Notes: a model not told the origin generated them from the sequence alone. Shown: positions 26,584 to 35,979, numbered from the stretch's first letter. The stretch is 64,000 bases of DNA from CAZOZZ01 sp965247425 (GCA_965247425.1 OZ252023.1:5208001-5272000); one strand, 5' to 3'. Translations and numbers: made by a program.

Positions 26584-26970
26584 CTATCTTTCAGCCTCAT
26601 CCTCGGCCTCGGGGTCAAAATGGCTGCCGTCAGGATAATTGATGGAATACGTGTACGTCTTGTTAGCGGTCATGTAGGGGACCTTGTGTTCGGCCACGTA
26701 TGTTTGGTCCCCATTAGCATTGTCGGCTCCTGGGATCGGTTGTTTCGCAGGAGGCCATGTTGCGTATCCGTGTTTCTTGTTGAATTGGACTCCTTTTGTA
26801 CCGAAAGTGTTTCCCGTCAGAGTCCACGTGATCTTGTACGTGGATGGAGGGCCCGCTTGGGTCCCGCAAGGCATGAGGATTCTTGGTGGGGTGACTGTAG
26901 TTACTCCGCTCGCCCACGTAATACTGACTGGTATCGGTATCGGTGTCGGTGTTGATCTTGCTTCCGGCAT
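26584..26970 (-). CDS. Small acidic-tailed beta-rich protein, paralogue A of the kinase-module protein
   Basis: 128 residues from ATG 26970 (AGGAG eight bases upstream). Proline/threonine-rich start, then STYKITWTLTGNTFGTKGVQF and a WPP loop, ending YTYSINYPDGSHFDPEAEDEAER. It aligns with the protein at 32241-32642 in the ITWT, GxxF, WP, YxYxIN and C-terminal DPE-DE positions. Each paralogue follows a cyclase-kinase-TPR gene; here the IS copy B lies between. No signal peptide or known domain; beta-sandwich-like by strand pattern. The 229 bases downstream before DUF899 (26355-26583) share sequence with the flank of the other paralogue, for example GTGTTTTC then GCCGA-CGCCG. Confidence 0.6.
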   Translation of the reverse strand: MPEARSTPTPIPIPVSITWASGVTTVTPPRILMPCGTQAGPPSTYKITWTLTGNTFGTKGVQFNKKHGYATWPPAKQPIPGADNANGDQTYVAEHKVPYMTANKTYTYSINYPDGSHFDPEAEDEAER

Positions 26971-27043
26971 GTTAGAAACTCCTGTTGAGATGTTTTCTTC
27001 CACGTTCTAGGGTCAAAATCCATCGGCTTCCCTTGATCCTTAG

Positions 27044-28781
27044 CCCGGATGGATCACCAATCGGAGAATCGATCGGTGTTCGGATACGAGAAGCGATTTG
27101 CGGCGAGACTTGGAGCTGAGAGTGAGCGAGCCGTGGACATTGGCGGATTTTGAGCCTGTGACACGGCGACATTTGGCGGGAGATCGGCATGAATGGGCGA
27201 GTGCAGGCAGGCCTCGCCGGGAGGCAGATGAGAGGCGCTGTTTTTCGGATCTGAAGGTTCGGTGTCGTCAGCAACGAAGCGGAATTGATTGCAGGTTTCT
27301 CACTATGAGAGCAAAGACGTCGGCATAGGGATAGGCCTCCGACATCGAGATCCAGACGTTGCGGACCGTGAGGCGGATACGCGCACCGATCTTAAGAAGC
27401 TTCAGACGGATGGTTCCGCATTGGGCATGGGCCATCGCGGTATCTTTGAGACCGAGACGACGCAACGCCTGCATAAGCATGTAGGCGGCTGAGGACAGAT
27501 ACAGTCGGAGCTGATTGGCGCGCATGGTTCCCGCACTGGTGCGGTCGGCAAATAGATCCAGTTGCTGTTCTTTGATCCGGTTCTCCATGTCGCCGCGTGC
27601 GCAATAGAAATCTTCGTAGAGCGCTTGGGCTCCGAGTCGTTCCGGTGGCAGTGAGGTCACCACGAATCGGGGATTGGCGCCCTTGGCCAGGAACTCGGCT
27701 TTGCCAACAACGCGACGAGTGCGGCTCCAGCTCTTTCGAGTCCGGTACAGGAAATCCTTAAACACTCGTGCCGATTTCCCAGTGGTCTGAAACTCCGCTT
27801 CAGCCTGAATCATCTGGTCAGCGATCTCTCGCTTGAGGCGGTCGTTCTTGGCCAACCCCATCACATAATCGACCTGGTGGGTTTCACACCAGTCCAGTAA
27901 TGCATCCCGGCAGAATCCGGAATCGGCCCGAATGATGATCGACACGTCCGGCCAGCTCTGACGGATCTGGCCGACGATACGTTCCAATTCATCGACTGAT
28001 CCTGCCGCCCCATCGATATTGGACGGGCGCAGCCGAGCGCACAACAGATGCTCTCCACAGAAGATGTACAAGGGCAGATAGCAGTAGTTGCGGTAGTAGC
28101 CGTGAAAGAACCGGCCTTCCTGTTGACCATGGATCGGATCATCGGTCGCGTCCAGATCCAGAACGATCTCTTCGGGCGCCGTGTTGTCATGGGCTGCCAC
28201 AAACGCATCGACCATCCAACGATCGATCTTGTCCCCATCCATAGCGATCTTCTTGTACCGCTCCTGGTCGCCGACTTCGGCGCCGGTCAACTCCAATCGG
28301 TTTAGCGTGCTCTTGCCCGCCAACGCCTTTCCCCAGTCGCCGGCCTGTCGTCGATTCGTTCCCAGCGGATCCGCTTTGTCCACCGCCAACGCAAGCATCG
28401 GGTCGGTCCGTAACTGATCGTGATCGTTCAGGTCTTCATATCCCAGGCACAGCCCGTAGACCCGCTGTCCCAACAGCTCCTTCACGGTGTGTTCGATCAA
28501 CCGTTGGTCGCGATGATCGCTAAAACACCCCGCCAATCCATCGATCAAACCGGTCCGCTTTTCGACTTCACGCAGCAGCAGAACTCCAGCGTCAGACGTG
28601 ATCTTGCCGCCGTCGAAACGCGCCTTCATTTTTCGTTGAAGAAGTCCGTGAAATTCGAACGTGGTTTGTTTACACTCTGTACTCATAAGGGCCGCCTCCG
28701 TTTGGTTTCTGAACCGTTCTCGACAAACGATTTATGCCAAACAGGGCGGCCTTTTCTGGTCCTTTCGGTGATTTATGCGGG
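27044..28781 (-). mobile_element. IS1380-family insertion sequence, copy B (1738 bp)
   Basis: Inverted relative to copies A and C. Target duplication TTAG at 27040-27043 and 28782-28785. On the minus strand the duplication reads CTAA, and its TAA is the stop codon of the kinase-TPR gene, so insertion left the protein unchanged while separating it from the downstream small gene. Terminal repeats as in copy A. Confidence 0.95.
27268..28686 (-). CDS. IS1380-family DDE transposase (copy B)
   Basis: 472 residues, the same protein as in copy A, with intact DDE core motifs (DATDDPIHG, RADSGFCRDALL, ENRIKEQQLD). It reads toward copy A, so the two transposases converge. The near-zero divergence among copies indicates recent spread within this genome. 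Confidence 0.95.
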   Translation of the reverse strand: MSTECKQTTFEFHGLLQRKMKARFDGGKITSDAGVLLLREVEKRTGLIDGLAGCFSDHRDQRLIEHTVKELLGQRVYGLCLGYEDLNDHDQLRTDPMLALAVDKADPLGTNRRQAGDWGKALAGKSTLNRLELTGAEVGDQERYKKIAMDGDKIDRWMVDAFVAAHDNTAPEEIVLDLDATDDPIHGQQEGRFFHGYYRNYCYLPLYIFCGEHLLCARLRPSNIDGAAGSVDELERIVGQIRQSWPDVSIIIRADSGFCRDALLDWCETHQVDYVMGLAKNDRLKREIADQMIQAEAEFQTTGKSARVFKDFLYRTRKSWSRTRRVVGKAEFLAKGANPRFVVTSLPPERLGAQALYEDFYCARGDMENRIKEQQLDLFADRTSAGTMRANQLRLYLSSAAYMLMQALRRLGLKDTAMAHAQCGTIRLKLLKIGARIRLTVRNVWISMSEAYPYADVFALIVRNLQSIPLRC

Positions 28782-31100
28782 TTAGCTGTTCGGTATCTGT
28801 CGCTTCTCCTCCCAGAGATCCATAAAAGTTCGTTCCTTGTAGCCCATCGACTCCAACTTATCGACAACTGGTGTGGCCTCCCGGATTCGGCCTAGATGGG
28901 TCAAAGCCCGCGCCCAGGGATCAAGTAGTCTTCTGTCGCTCGAGTCGCGAGCCAACGGCTGGATGACTTCTACCGCGCGGCTCCATGAGGCGTGCGATCT
29001 GTCGGCATCGCCCATGGCCGCCCAGACGCGGCCGAGACACGTGTGGGCTTCACTCAACCTCCACACCGAATCTCGATCGTCCGGATTGCCATGGACTAAC
29101 TCTTCCAGGATCTCCATCGCCGAGCGCGCTTCTTCAAGTGCCCTGCCTGCCTGTCCCCTCGCGAGACTAATGCTGCAAAGAAAGATACGCGTGTCGGCCA
29201 GATCTACTGACCAGTCCGATCGGTTCGGGTCCGTCTCGACGAGCGCTTCCACCATGCGCAAGCTGTCTTGATAATGTTGACCGGCCAAGTCCAGATCGCC
29301 GAGCACCTCGGCTGCATTGCCCATCTTCCCTGCCGCGACTGCCAGCTCACGCTGCCAGCCGGTGTTCGTCGGATCGTGCGCAACCAGTTCTTCCTCAATC
29401 ACCAGAAAAGCAAGAAAATGCTCGATCGCCTTCTCTAGATCTCCCATGTCCTTCAGCAGCGAACCCATTCGATTGTGGCTAATTGCGAGATCGCGCCGCC
29501 AGCGCGTGTTGTCAAGATCGGACTCGACGAGCGCTTGTCTGATCGCCAGCGCGAGATCCTGCTGCCAGCCGGTGTTGTCGGCGTCCCGGGCAACCAGGGT
29601 CTGCTTGACAGCGAGAGACTTGCGAAGCGCTTCAAGCGCCACTTCCAGATTTCCCTGCGTTTCCAGGACCGTCCCGATGTTGCCGTGGGCGTATCCCAAT
29701 TCGAGCTGCCAGTCCAGGTTGCTCGGATCTTTCGTGACGAGTTTCTCGGCTATTTCCTGGTACGCCAACCAGTGATCGAGCGTCCCGTCCAGCTCCCCCT
29801 GACGGCGAAGGGCCTGTCCAACCCAGAAGTGGGCGGCGCCCAACTCGACCTGCCATTCGCCATTGTCGGGATCGCGTTCCACTAGTTCCTGCAACAATGT
29901 CAGGGACTCCTCGAAAGCCACTGTCGCACTCTCCAGGTTCCCCTGGCGCATCCGGACGTCGCCGATCTGATTCAACGTCTTCGAGCGGCGGAACAACTCG
30001 TCATCGTCCACCTCGTCAGCGGGCAACGATGCGAAATACGCCATCGCCTCGTCCCCGACATCGTCCAGAACGTCGAGACGTCCGATGGGCGCCAGCTTCG
30101 CTCTCAGATCTCCCACCATGAAATCGATCAGGTTTTCGGCCTGTCCCCGCCTCAGGTCCGCATCCTCGCGAGCCCGGACGGCCTGGATTGCGAGTAGGGA
30201 CACGACCAGCAGAACGACGCTGGCCGCCGTCGCGATCATCCCAAAGACCCGGCGCCGGCGCTGAGCCTTTTCCAGTGCCACTCGCGTGGCCTCGGTCTCG
30301 GCCTGCCGTTGCCGCTCGGCTTCGAGCTGCGTCCGGTGCTCTTCCAGGTTCCTCAAGGGCTCGGCGATTTCGGCGGCGCTCTGAGGACGACGCTCTGGGG
30401 ATCGCTCAACGAGAGCCGCGATACCCTCACGAAGCAGCTCGTCCTCGACATCGCGTTCCCATTCCGGCGCCATGTACAGGTGCGTTCCGCCCGTGCTGAC
30501 GCTGTTGGGCAAAGTCAATCCGTATGCCGTGATCCCCTTTTCCAGGAGCAACCCCTTGTCTTGAATCAGACCGATGCCGAAGTCTGCGAGACGGATCCGG
30601 GGGCTCCCGTCCCGATCGGTCGCGATGAGGATGTTGGCCGGCTTGATGTCCTTGTGAAGGACACCGACGGAGTGGGCGGCGGCCAGGGCCTCGCCAATCT
30701 GGACAATCAACTCGAGGCGTGTGTCTAACGATATCTCGGCGAGTCCGCCCTGTTCTACGGACCAATCAACGAGGCTTCCGCCTTCCGTGTATTCCGACTC
30801 CAGAAAATAGGGCGACTCGTCGAACTGCCAGTCCAGCACACGGGCAATATCGTCGCGATTACCCAGGGCTTCTTTGAGCAGGCGGAAAAGCGTCACCTCC
30901 CGGCGCAGCGCGCGTAAGCGGTCGGCCTGGAAACAGAACTTGAACACGCGGTGCTCACCGGTGTTCTTGTGCGTGGCCAGCCAGACCTCTCCGAAACCAC
31001 CTTCGCCGAGCTTGTCAGCCAGGAGCCAGTTGGCGCGTTGCGGAATATCCAGGCCCGAGGCAGGCCGCCATCCCAGGGTTACTTCGTCGGCCTCGGTCAC
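28782..31100 (-). CDS. Ser/Thr protein kinase with TPR array, module 2 (damaged copy)
   Basis: 772-residue frame. Gly-rich loop LGEGGFGEVW near residue 31, VAIK-type lysine in RVFKF, HKDIKPANIL and DFGIG are present. After GGTHLYMAPE the sequence jumps to WERDVEDELL: compared with module 1, 35 residues (including the DIYALG subdomain IX) are missing, a 105-base in-frame deletion. One membrane helix (FGMIATAASVVLLVVSLLAIQA) follows, then TPR-like repeats of about 50 residues, with another roughly 26 residues lost near DLALA/IRQ. The frame lacks its own start: the GTG at 31100 is a codon inside the ancestral cyclase-kinase fusion, uncoupled by upstream indels. Ends exactly at the IS copy B target. 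Confidence 0.7.
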   Translation of the reverse strand: MTEADEVTLGWRPASGLDIPQRANWLLADKLGEGGFGEVWLATHKNTGEHRVFKFCFQADRLRALRREVTLFRLLKEALGNRDDIARVLDWQFDESPYFLESEYTEGGSLVDWSVEQGGLAEISLDTRLELIVQIGEALAAAHSVGVLHKDIKPANILIATDRDGSPRIRLADFGIGLIQDKGLLLEKGITAYGLTLPNSVSTGGTHLYMAPEWERDVEDELLREGIAALVERSPERRPQSAAEIAEPLRNLEEHRTQLEAERQRQAETEATRVALEKAQRRRRVFGMIATAASVVLLVVSLLAIQAVRAREDADLRRGQAENLIDFMVGDLRAKLAPIGRLDVLDDVGDEAMAYFASLPADEVDDDELFRRSKTLNQIGDVRMRQGNLESATVAFEESLTLLQELVERDPDNGEWQVELGAAHFWVGQALRRQGELDGTLDHWLAYQEIAEKLVTKDPSNLDWQLELGYAHGNIGTVLETQGNLEVALEALRKSLAVKQTLVARDADNTGWQQDLALAIRQALVESDLDNTRWRRDLAISHNRMGSLLKDMGDLEKAIEHFLAFLVIEEELVAHDPTNTGWQRELAVAAGKMGNAAEVLGDLDLAGQHYQDSLRMVEALVETDPNRSDWSVDLADTRIFLCSISLARGQAGRALEEARSAMEILEELVHGNPDDRDSVWRLSEAHTCLGRVWAAMGDADRSHASWSRAVEVIQPLARDSSDRRLLDPWARALTHLGRIREATPVVDKLESMGYKERTFMDLWEEKRQIPNS

Positions 31101-31738
31101 TGCACGCCGGGCTTTCTCCGTGCTCTGGGGTACCGACAGCGGTGCGACGCCTTCTTCCCCGACTTCGAAGATGTCGAGGGGGCTCGGCGATTCCCTTGAA
31201 CACGCGGCCCGTGGGCCAGCCAGCCCAGGGGCCGCTCCGAGACGGTTTCTCCGACCGCTGCGCGTCGCGCCAGGTCGAAGGCGCCTTGAGTCAGCAGGGT
31301 TTGTCCGCCGCGAGCCAGCGATGCCACACGAGCCACCGTGTGCTTGGCCAGCCCGTCCACCTCCAGCGCCTTGGCGCCCCGGGCGATGTCTTCAGGGGAG
31401 TTTTCCCGCAGGAAGATTTCGCCCAGGTGAATTCCGACCCGTCCCGAGATCGAGACGCCTGTTCGTTCAGAAAGCTCGACGAGGTCGGATTGATAAGCGA
31501 GCGCGTAGCGGGTCGCGTCGATGGGACGGTCGAACAGCAGCAGGAAACCGTCGGTCTTGTCGATCTCTCGGCCGTGGAACCGGTCGAGCAGATCCCTGGC
31601 CACACGATCGTAATCGGCGGAAACTTCGTCCGCGCGCTCGTCGCCCAGTCGTTCGAAGAGCCTCGTGCTGTCGACCAGGTCGGTCAAGAACAGCGTCTTG
31701 ATGACCGCGTTGTCCGGCCCGTCACCGGAAATCGACAT
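31097..31738 (-). pseudogene. Nucleotide-cyclase domain of module 2, frameshifted before the kinase
   Basis: From ATG 31738: class III cyclase homology domain with FLTDLVDST (metal Asp D20), DKTDGFLLLFD (Lys61, Asp63) and SGRVGIHLGE. The usual V-N-x-A-A-R segment reads KHTVARVASLA, so catalysis is doubtful even in the intact ancestor. After GWLAHGP the frame is lost: compared with module 1 there is a 2-base loss near 31206 and an extra G in the run 31178-31182. The following ancestral linker (FKGIAEPLDIFEVGEEGV) is therefore read out of frame and the kinase is disconnected. Originally one protein: cyclase, linker, kinase, membrane helix, TPRs. Confidence 0.75.
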
Positions 31739-32240
31739 TCAAAACCTCTTGCCCTTTTTCCAATTCATGGTCCACCCTTGCGGGGTCAATGTCCAACCGG
31801 ACGGCAATCGTTTCAGTCGCACGCACACTGTAGATTGCAGATTCCGTTGTTTTTTGTACTGCTCGAAACCAGGAAGCAACCGAAATTAACACAATCCAAG
31901 GGTGGCCGATCCGAAGTACGCTGAATTCGCAGGAATAAAGCCGATAACGGGGGCTCGGTGGAAGCAACGCGTCCGGAAATCCGAAGACCGCTAAGTTCCG
32001 ATGTTGACGCCTCCAGCCTGATTCACCAGGTCGAGCCCACGGAACGACCCCCGGGCAAACGCAGCAAGAGCACGAAAAGGTAATCAGCTCGCACGGGACC
32101 CGCCCGGGCTGCGCTAACTTGGCCGGTCCTCGCTCCGCGTGCGGAAGGCAGCCCGAAGCACATTTTCGGGTCTTGCCGTGTTTTCTGGGCATGCCGAGCG
32201 CCGTTGCCTTGATTCCCTTCGGATTCCGAATTCGCGGAAC
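31739..32240. other. Inter-module region: module 2 promoter and module 1 downstream flank
   Basis: Bases 31740-31890 hold the module 2 leader and promoter, alignable with the equivalent regions before modules 1 and 3. Bases about 32110-32240 align with 26450-26580, the flank after the other small gene, so the repeated unit extends beyond the coding parts. The middle (31900-32100) has no convincing coding sequence. Confidence 0.55.
31853..31881 (-). promoter_or_regulatory. Module 2 promoter (conserved among three modules)
   Basis: On the minus strand, GGTTGC, 17 bases, then TACAAA. The same block stands before modules 1 and 3, embedded in a conserved GAAATY-rich context (GGAAGCAACYGAAAT on the plus strand). 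It lies about 115 bases before the cyclase ATG, leaving a long leader. Confidence 0.45.
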
Positions 32241-32642
32241 CTATCCCATCTTGATTTCCGACTCGTCGTCGATCTCGGGATCGGACATACCTGTTATCCC
32301 GGACGCCGTACTCTCAAAGTTGATGTCATAGCCGTACGCGTTCATCTGGTCTCCAAAGGCCGTGGTGGGATCATCAACCGTGTATTCCACATCTGAGACT
32401 CGGGTCGGGTCCGGCCCCGGCCACGTCAACTGCGAGTCGTTGAACACGATCCCGGCTGGGTTTGTCTGGAACTTGTATCCTTCCGTTTTGATAGTCCATG
32501 TGATTGTATCGCTGGTCCCATATTTCATCTCGGCCGGATCTGGGTCCGCGGACGCCGATGCATTCCCGCCTGATACGGTAATCGTGATATCAACTTGCTG
32601 ATCGGTCTTTGGCTCATCCTTCTTTGGTGCTTGTGATGACAT
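32241..32642 (-). CDS. Small acidic-tailed beta-rich protein, paralogue B of the kinase-module protein
   Basis: 133 residues starting MSSQAPKKDEPKTDQQVDITITVSGG, then DTITWTIKTEGYKF, GIVFNDSQLTWPGPDP, YGYDINFES, and ending MSDPEIDDESEIKMG. AGGGGG lies about nine bases before ATG 32642. The gene is 104 bases behind the module 1 kinase-TPR stop on the same strand and is probably co-transcribed. It pairs with the protein at 26584-26970. No known domain is recognised and no signal peptide; the conserved acidic DPE tail could be a docking or recognition segment. A role as kinase substrate or partner is only inferred from the repeated adjacency. Confidence 0.65.
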   Translation of the reverse strand: MSSQAPKKDEPKTDQQVDITITVSGGNASASADPDPAEMKYGTSDTITWTIKTEGYKFQTNPAGIVFNDSQLTWPGPDPTRVSDVEYTVDDPTTAFGDQMNAYGYDINFESTASGITGMSDPEIDDESEIKMG

Positions 32643-32746
32643 TTGGAAACCCCCTGTTTGAGTGATTCTCTTTCGAAAGAACGTTCAGACGGCGGAATAT
32701 TTCGGCCGCTCCTAGTCGCCCGCCGACGGTGAGCGCCCTGGGCCGC

Positions 32747-35095
32747 CTAGCTGCTCGGTACCTGCTGCTTCTGTTGCCACAGTTCCAGAAATGTCGGCTC
32801 CCTGTGGCCCATCGACATCAACTTCTCGACGATCGGTCTGGCTTCCTCGATGCGATCCAGATACAGAAGAGCCCGCGCCAACGGATCCAGGTATCGTCTG
32901 TCGTTGGATTGGAGCGCGAACGGCTCGATGACCTCGACCGCTTTCGCCCAGGATGATCTGGCACGTTCTTTGTCGCCCGTTCGAGCCCAAACCTCCCCCA
33001 TCGTAAGGTGGCTGGCGGAGAGCCAGCGATTCGAATCCCGGTCGTCCGGATTCTTGTCCACAAGCGGCTGCAGAATCGCCAAGGCCAACCGCAATTCCTC
33101 GAACGCTCGAGTGACGTCACCTTGAACCATCAGAAGGCGACCAAAGCTTCGTCGCATCGGAGCGAGCTCACGCCGCCAACCTGCATTACTGGGGTCTGTC
33201 GCCAGGAGCTCTTCCTGGATCGCGATCGACTTCCTGTGGTGTTCCAGCGCCGCATCCAAATCCCCGAGGGTCGCAACGACGACACCCAAACTGTAATTGC
33301 TGATCGCAAGATTGCGCCGCCATCCGGTGTTGGCGGGATCATGCTCAACAAGGCTTTCGTTGATCGCAAGCTCGGCCCGAAAATGCGCGAGGGCCGTAGC
33401 CGAGTCACCCAGATCTTCCAACAAGGAGCCGAGGAAGCTGTGGCTCATCGCGAGATCCCGTTGCCACCGAGTGTTGTCGGAATCCCCCTCAGCCAATGTT
33501 TGTCGGATTACCAGCGCTTGCCGATGGGGCGCCAGCGCGGCTTCGAGATCACCCATTCTGTCCAGTGTCCTGCCGACTTTGCTGTATGTTACGGAAAGGT
33601 CGCGCTGCCAGCCCGAATTCTCCGGCTCCAGTTGGACCAGTTCTTCCTTGATGGTAAGGGAGGCACGAAGCGCTTCAATAGCCCCCTCCAGGTTCCCCTG
33701 AGTTTCAAGGATCGTCCCGACATTTCCGTGGGCGTATCCCAATTCAAGCTGCCAGTCCCGGTTGGTCGGGTCTTTCTCCACAAGCGCTTCCGAGATTTCA
33801 AGGTAGGCACGCAGGTGTTGCAGATCTCCATCCAGATCCCCCTGCCGGCGCATCACTTCTCCGACCCAGAAGTGGGCGGCGCCCAGACCCACCTGCCATT
33901 CCCCATTTTCGGGATTGCGTTCCACCAGTTCCTCGGCCAGTGTCAGGGACTCCTCGAATGCCACTTTCGCAGCCTCAAGGTTGCCCTGGCGTATCCGGAT
34001 ATCGCCGATCTGATTCAGTGTCTTCGAGCGACGGAACAACTCGTCGTCGTCGACCTCATCGGCGGGTAGCGATGCGAAATACTCCATCGCCTCGTCACCG
34101 ACGTCGTCCAGGACGTCGAGGCGTCCGATGGGCGCCAGCTTCGCCCGCAGATCGCCCACCATGAAATCGATCAGGTTTTCGGCCTGTCCCCGCCTCAGGT
34201 CCGCATCCTCGCGAGCCCGGATGGCCTGGATCGCGAGAAAGGACACGACCAGCAGAACGACGCTGGCCGCCGTTGCGATCATCCCGAACACGCGTCGTCG
34301 GCGCTGCGCCTTGTCGAGGGCGACTCGCGTGGCCGCAGCCTCGGCCTGCCGTTGCCGTTCGATTTCGAGCTGCGTCCGGTGCTCTTCCAGGTTTCGCAAA
34401 GGCTCCGCTATCTCGGCCGCGCTCTGCGGACGACGATCGGGGGATCGCTCCACGAGAGCCGCGATATCCTCACGAAGGAGTTCATCCTCGACGTCGCGCT
34501 CCCACCCCGGTGCCAGGGCCCGATTGAAATCGCCGACAACAATCTGATAGAGCATCACGCCGAGGGCGTAGATGTCCGCCTGGACTGTCCCGACCTTGCC
34601 TTCCACCAGTTCTGGCGCCATGTAGAGATGCGTTCCACCCGTGCTGGCGCTGTTGGGCAGGGTCAATCCGTAAGCCGTGATCCCCTTTTCCAGGAGCAAC
34701 TGCTTGTCCTGGATCAGACCAATGCCAAAATCTGCCAGCCGGATCCGGGGGGTTCCCTCCCGATCGGTAGCGATGAGGATGTTGGCCGGCTTGATGTCCT
34801 TGTGAAGGACGCCAAGGGAGTGAGCGGCTGCCAGGGCCTCGCCGACCTGGGCAATCAACTCGAGGCGGGTTGGGAGAGGTACTTCCTTGAGTCCGCCCTG
34901 GTCGTCGGCCCAATCAACGAAGCTTCCGCCTTCGGTGTATTCCGACTCCAGGAAATAAGGCGCCTCGTCGAACTGCCAGTCCAGGACGCGCGCAATATCG
35001 TCGCGGTTACCCAGCGCTTCTTTGAGCAGACGGAAAAGTGTCACTTCCCGGCGCAGGGAGCGCAAACGATTGGCCTGGAAACAGAACTTGAACAC
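32747..35095 (-). CDS. Ser/Thr protein kinase with TPR array, module 1 (start lost)
   Basis: 782-residue frame opening at the VAIK region (FKFCFQANRL). HKDIKPANIL near residue 100, LADFGIGL, GGTHLYMAPELVEG, and DIYALGVMLYQIVVGD are all present, so this copy keeps the kinase subdomains that module 2 has lost. A basic QRRRR stretch and membrane helix (FGMIATAASVVLLVVSFLAIQA) lead to about eight TPR-like repeats (GNLEAAKVAFEESLTLAEELVERNPENGEW type) to the C-terminus, placed outside the membrane or kept cytosolic depending on topology. The Gly-loop just upstream (LGEGGFGEV) is in the same frame, but a 2-base deletion near 35170 and a 50-base deletion near 35405 separate it from the cyclase start, so initiation is unclear. 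Confidence 0.7.
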   Translation of the reverse strand: MFKFCFQANRLRSLRREVTLFRLLKEALGNRDDIARVLDWQFDEAPYFLESEYTEGGSFVDWADDQGGLKEVPLPTRLELIAQVGEALAAAHSLGVLHKDIKPANILIATDREGTPRIRLADFGIGLIQDKQLLLEKGITAYGLTLPNSASTGGTHLYMAPELVEGKVGTVQADIYALGVMLYQIVVGDFNRALAPGWERDVEDELLREDIAALVERSPDRRPQSAAEIAEPLRNLEEHRTQLEIERQRQAEAAATRVALDKAQRRRRVFGMIATAASVVLLVVSFLAIQAIRAREDADLRRGQAENLIDFMVGDLRAKLAPIGRLDVLDDVGDEAMEYFASLPADEVDDDELFRRSKTLNQIGDIRIRQGNLEAAKVAFEESLTLAEELVERNPENGEWQVGLGAAHFWVGEVMRRQGDLDGDLQHLRAYLEISEALVEKDPTNRDWQLELGYAHGNVGTILETQGNLEGAIEALRASLTIKEELVQLEPENSGWQRDLSVTYSKVGRTLDRMGDLEAALAPHRQALVIRQTLAEGDSDNTRWQRDLAMSHSFLGSLLEDLGDSATALAHFRAELAINESLVEHDPANTGWRRNLAISNYSLGVVVATLGDLDAALEHHRKSIAIQEELLATDPSNAGWRRELAPMRRSFGRLLMVQGDVTRAFEELRLALAILQPLVDKNPDDRDSNRWLSASHLTMGEVWARTGDKERARSSWAKAVEVIEPFALQSNDRRYLDPLARALLYLDRIEEARPIVEKLMSMGHREPTFLELWQQKQQVPSS

Positions 35096-35835
35096 GCGTT
35101 GCTCGCCGGTGTTCTTGTGCGTGGCCAGCCAGACCTCTCCGAAACCACCTTCGCCGAGCTTGTCGGCCAGGCCAGTTGGCGCGCTGCGGAATGTCCAGTC
35201 CCGTGGCAGGCCGCCAGCCCAGAGTCAACTCGTCGGCCTCGGTCACCGCACGCCGTGCCTTCTCCGTGCTCTGGGGCACCGACAGCGGTGCGACGCCTTC
35301 TTCCCCGACTTCGAAGATGTCGAGGGGCTCGGCGATTCCCTTGAACACGTACGGGCCGTGAGCCAGCCAGCCCAGGGGTCGCTCCGAGACGGTTTCTCCG
35401 ACCGCCGCGAGCCAGCGAAGCTACACGAGCGACGGTGTGCTTGGCCAGGCCTTCCACTTCCAGGGGCTTGGCGCCCCGGGCGACGTCTTCGCGGGAGTTT
35501 TCCCGAAGGAAGACTTCTCCCAGGTGGACGCCGATGCGTCCCGAGATCGAGACGCCAGTTCGTACTGAAAGTTCGACCAGGGCGGATTGATAAGCCAGCG
35601 CGTAGCGGGTGGCGTCGATTGGACGGTCGAAGAGCAGCAGGAAGCCGTCGGTCTTGTCGATTTCCCGGCCGTTAAACCGGTCGAGCAGATCCCTGGCCAC
35701 CCGATCGTAATCGGCGGAAACTTTGGCGGCGCGCTCGTCACCCAGTCGTTCGAAGAGCTTCGTACTGTCGACGAGATCGGTCAGGAACAACGTCTTGATG
35801 ACCGCGTTGTTCTGCGTGTCACTGGAAATCGACAT
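35096..35835 (-). pseudogene. Nucleotide-cyclase domain and linker of module 1, with deletions
   Basis: ATG 35835 begins MSISSDTQNNAVIKTLFLTD, then DKTDGFLLLFD and SGRIGVHLGE, a class III cyclase homology domain nearly identical to module 2. After VARVASLARGG, 50 bases present in module 2 are absent. The deletion joins GCGGCGG to GCAGCGG-type short repeats and shifts the frame, so the downstream YVFKGIAEPLDIFEVGEEGV linker is out of frame. A second 2-base loss near 35170 breaks the link to the kinase. Upstream is a conserved promoter block. Confidence 0.75.
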
Positions 35836-35950
35836 TCAAAACCTCTTGCCGTCTTCCCAAGTCCAGTTCACGGCCCACTCCCGGCGGGGTGAATGGCCAA
35901 GTCCACGGCGACCGTTTCCACGCAAACTGTAGGTCAAAGATTTCATTGTT

Positions 35951-35979
35951 TCTATACCGCTCGGAACCGGGAAGCAACT
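35951..35979 (-). promoter_or_regulatory. Module 1 promoter (conserved among three modules)
   Basis: Minus-strand AGTTGC, 17 bases, TATAGA, about 115 bases before ATG 35835. The surrounding 65 bases align with the regions before modules 2 and 3. Confidence 0.45.

Noticed and set aside
23816..28785. Composite transposon formed by IS copies A and B with the 1.5 kb between them as cargo
   Set aside because: Each copy has its own matching 4-bp duplication (CTAG and TTAG), and the flanks of copy A rebuild padR exactly, so the two inserted independently into pre-existing sequence.
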